Shown piece by piece: positions 11,902-13,199 of a DNA stretch of 13,199 bases. The DNA is taken from the NCBI GenBank assembly GCA_900543095.1, contig UQQD01000033.1, positions 1-13,199 on the forward strand. The letters are read 5' to 3'. The DNA comes from an uncultured Ruminococcus sp. (GTDB lineage: Bacteria; Bacillota; Clostridia; Oscillospirales; Acutalibacteraceae). Made by a program: the position numbers and the translations under genes. How positions within the stretch are numbered: the stretch's first letter is position 1; each line of letters starts with the position of its first letter. Below the pieces are notes generated by a model. It was not told where the DNA came from, made no database searches, and worked only from the letters and a program-made list of their open reading frames with translations.

Positions 11902-12534
11902 TTATTTTTTGTTAGTAATATCAATGTAGTCCATTATTAGGTCGGCCGCTTGTTCGATACCGAGCTTTGAACTGTTAATGCACAAATCGTAATTTTCTGG
12001 TAATCCCCATTTTTGTCCTGAATAAAAGCTGTAGTAATTTGACCTTGTTTTGTCTGTTTTCAATACTGCCTGCTTTGCACGAGTCGGGTCAATGTCATCA
12101 TGCCTTTGCAAAACTCTGTTTATTCTGCTCTCAATATCTGCGTAAATAAATACCTTCACAACATTTTTCTTATCTCTTAGGATATAGTCGGCGCATCTTC
12201 CGACAATAACAAAATTTTGCATCTCAGCCATATCTTTAATAATCTTGTGCTGCAGAATATAGAGCTTGTCGTTTACAGGCAAATCTCCCATAGAAGCGGA
12301 AAAACCGCTACCATAGTCGTACAATCCTAACGAAAGAGCATAAAGCAAACTGTTTGTAGCTTTTTCGTCCACGTGTTCAAAAACTTCGGGAGAAACACCG
12401 CTTTCTTTTGCGGCAAGTGTAATAAGCTCTTTATCATAAAACGGAATGTTAAGTTTATCGGCAAGCTTTTTCCCAATATCGTGACCACCCGAACCATACT
12501 GTCTTGTGATAGTTATAATCTTATTACAGCTCAT
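11902..12534 (-). CDS. Cytidylate-kinase-like protein
   Basis: A 210-aa protein of the Cytidylate_kin_2 family, common in Clostridia beside the true Cmk. It begins IITITRQYGSGGHDIGKKLAD, where the GSGGHDIGK loop replaces a classic P-loop, followed by NIPFYDKELI. Later motifs are FVIVGRCADYILRD and VFIYADIESRINRVLQRH (a lid-like region), then RSNYYSFYSGQKWG and a C-terminal YDLCINSS segment typical of nucleoside monophosphate kinases. ATG 12534 is chosen because CGGAGGTAC lies 6-8 bases before it; ATGs further upstream lack a site. The actual substrate of this family is not established here. It stands alone apart from the possible 23-codon ORF downstream. Confidence 0.85.
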   Translation of the reverse strand: MSCNKIITITRQYGSGGHDIGKKLADKLNIPFYDKELITLAAKESGVSPEVFEHVDEKATNSLLYALSLGLYDYGSGFSASMGDLPVNDKLYILQHKIIKDMAEMQNFVIVGRCADYILRDKKNVVKVFIYADIESRINRVLQRHDDIDPTRAKQAVLKTDKTRSNYYSFYSGQKWGLPENYDLCINSSKLGIEQAADLIMDYIDITNKK

Positions 12535-12638
12535 TTTGTGTACCTCCGAGAGTTGTTGCATACAGACCAAATCAAAGGTCTATATAGTATAATAACACAT
12601 TTTCAGAAAAAATCCACACTTTTTTATTAAATTTACAA

Positions 12639-12652
12639 AGTTTGTACAAACT
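12639..12652. repeat. Perfect 14-bp palindrome
   Basis: AGTTTGTACAAACT is self-complementary over all 14 bases. It lies ~105 bp upstream of the kinase-like gene, in AT-rich noncoding DNA where an operator would be plausible. The regulator is unknown. Confidence 0.5.
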
Positions 12653-12666
12653 CAATAAATAATTTT

Positions 12667-12722
12667 ACTGCAAATTAGACAAAAACACAATATTCCGTAA
12701 AGGAAATATGCAAAATTGCAGT
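12667..12722. repeat. Nested inverted repeats in AT-rich intergenic DNA
   Basis: ACTGCAA (12667) and TTGCAGT (12716-12722) form outer arms. ATATTCC and GGAAATAT form an inner hairpin with one bulge around GTAAA. The ~280 bases from 12535 to 12820 hold no gene that I can support; besides this and the 14-bp palindrome only AT-rich sequence is seen. Confidence 0.35.
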
Positions 12723-12821
12723 TTTGTTTACCGATTTTTTACATAATTATGTATTTCATTTAAACTATAGGAACGGTATATATCTTTGATTAAATTAAAT
12801 ATTATATATGTATATTAAATC

Positions 12822-12993
12822 GGAGCAAAGCTTGCGACAGATAACAAGCAGTGTAAAGGAGCTGTAGTTCATTGGAGGCTGTAACTTCCACTGAAGCTCT
12901 GAAACGGCGACTGCCGCCTAAGAAATGTGAAAATATTAATTTGGTTTATACTAGTTTATACTAATAATATGTTAATAATGCTGTTTTACAGCC
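12822..12993 (+). ncRNA. Candidate structured RNA upstream of the rRNA promoter
   Basis: This is a GC-richer island in AT-rich noncoding DNA. It contains successive hairpins: GCTTG/CAAGC (12830-12849); a longer arm made of GGAGC/GCTCT, TTCA/TGAA and TGGAGG/CTTCCA (12858-12900) with loop CTGTAA; and GGCG/CGCC (12906-12918). The loop CTGTAA (12879-12884) is perfectly complementary to TTACAG at 12986-12991, extendable to 8 bp, so a pseudoknot could close the structure. No ORF fits. AT-rich boxes around 12786-12816 could be a promoter, and no clear terminator follows. It does not match the conserved parts of 6S, SRP, tmRNA, RNase P RNA or riboswitches I know. Confidence 0.4.
12944..12963. repeat. 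Tandem 10-bp duplication
   Basis: GTTTATACTA occurs twice in direct succession inside the 3' part of the candidate structured RNA. The 10-bp period fits one DNA helical turn, so a protein-binding role is possible. Confidence 0.5.
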
Positions 12994-13054
12994 TTGCGTT
13001 GCCTGACATTTTAAGCCCAAATTAAAAAATAAATAAAAAAGGTGAAAAAAGGGG

Positions 13055-13083
13055 TTGACAAAGGAGAAAGTGTAGTGTATAAT
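13055..13083 (+). promoter_or_regulatory. rRNA-operon-class promoter
   Basis: Perfect TTGACA (13055-13060) and TATAAT (13078-13083) are separated by 17 bp, the ideal arrangement. The downstream leader has the pre-16S style of Clostridia, so this is the probable main promoter of an rRNA operon whose 16S gene lies beyond the window. The upstream DNA is A-rich, as for an UP element. Confidence 0.85.
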
Positions 13084-13088
13084 AGCTC

Positions 13089-13147
13089 TTGCACTTCGCA
13101 AATGGAAACAAGCTGAAACGCTTGACATTCCAAAGCCGAAAGTGCAA
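13089..13147 (+). promoter_or_regulatory. 5'-terminal hairpin of the pre-rRNA leader
   Basis: Three stacked stems are perfect: TTGCACTT/AAGTGCAA (13089-13096 with 13140-13147), TGGAA/TTCCA (13103-13107 with 13128-13132) and CAAGC/GCTTG (13109-13113 with 13120-13124), the last closing a TGAAAC loop. The predicted transcription start coincides with the first stem, so the pre-rRNA would begin with this hairpin. Confidence 0.6.
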
Positions 13148-13150
13148 CAG

Positions 13151-13170
13151 GACCTTGAAAATTAAACAAC
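13151..13170 (+). promoter_or_regulatory. BoxA-like antitermination element of the rRNA leader
   Basis: The segment GACCTTGAAAATTAAACAAC resembles the TTTGAAAACT-type boxA/leader element that precedes 16S genes in Firmicutes, where Nus factors assemble. It directly follows the leader hairpin. The call rests on similarity to known leaders. Confidence 0.5.
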
Positions 13171-13199
13171 GAAAAAGATACAAGGAACCCGTAATGACT

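Noticed and set aside
12373..12630. 85-codon plus-strand frame opposite the kinase-like gene
   Set aside because: It is antisense to a well-supported gene, AT-rich, and has no ribosome binding site.
12822..13020. Assignment of the structured island to 6S RNA, SRP RNA, tmRNA, RNase P RNA, a T-box or a known riboswitch
   Set aside because: None of the conserved motifs I know for these (for example the T-box TGG-N-ACC core or the SRP tetraloop region) could be found, so no name was given.
13171..13199. Start of 16S rRNA
   Set aside because: The conserved GAGTTTGATC opening of 16S is not reached before the window ends.

Overview
The window looks like chromosomal DNA of a moderately AT-rich, low-GC Gram-positive gut-type Clostridia (Bacillota; Oscillospiraceae/Ruminococcus-like is my guess). 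The evidence is the rpsF-ssb-rpsR operon, strong AGGAGG ribosome binding sites, canonical SigA promoters, a CsoR/CopA copper module, a SpoIIQ-like M23 protein and an rRNA-type promoter and leader at the right edge. The organism assignment is inference from gene content and sequence style, not from a search.

Left part (1-2760): a decayed prophage junkyard next to tRNA-Gly. The first ~58 bases are a scrap of an IS256-type transposase. It is joined to an N-terminally truncated phage minor capsid protein carrying a C-terminal zinc-metallopeptidase (HExxH) domain that resembles the swapped toxin tips of capsid-linked polymorphic toxins. A 55-aa ORF follows at once, then terminators, a 67-aa phage head-region protein, a three-copy ~25-bp repeat, and a scaffold gene cut after 31 codons. 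The scaffold scrap is fused to the last 91 codons of a cell-wall lysin. Beyond a terminator lie phased short repeats and a 16-bp copy of the tRNA-Gly 3' end, which suggests an attachment-site footprint.

Middle-left (2760-6530, minus strand): tRNA-Gly(UCC) with its own promoter, and a surface-polysaccharide export operon. The operon runs permease (TTG start), then ABC ATPase, then a 621-aa fusion of an epimerase-like Rossmann domain (catalytic residues apparently lost) with a LicD phosphotransferase domain.

Middle (6560-7820, plus): rpsF-ssb-rpsR, with a possible self-regulating leader and a clear terminator. Next (7830-10717): a CsoR-repressed copper operon, with the operator inside the promoter spacer, csoR, and a copA whose 3' end is fused in frame to a copZ-like domain that keeps its own ribosome binding site and ATG. 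A terminator hairpin follows whose 3' arm is itself the ribosome binding site of the next gene, a membrane-anchored M23 (SpoIIQ-like) protein.

Right part (11570-13199): a bidirectional terminator, a 23-codon minus-strand ORF with an excellent ribosome binding site, a cytidylate-kinase-like gene, a ~280-base AT-rich stretch with inverted repeats, a candidate structured RNA (12822-12993) with a possible loop-tail pseudoknot, and finally an rRNA-class promoter and hairpin leader. The 16S gene itself would begin just beyond the window.
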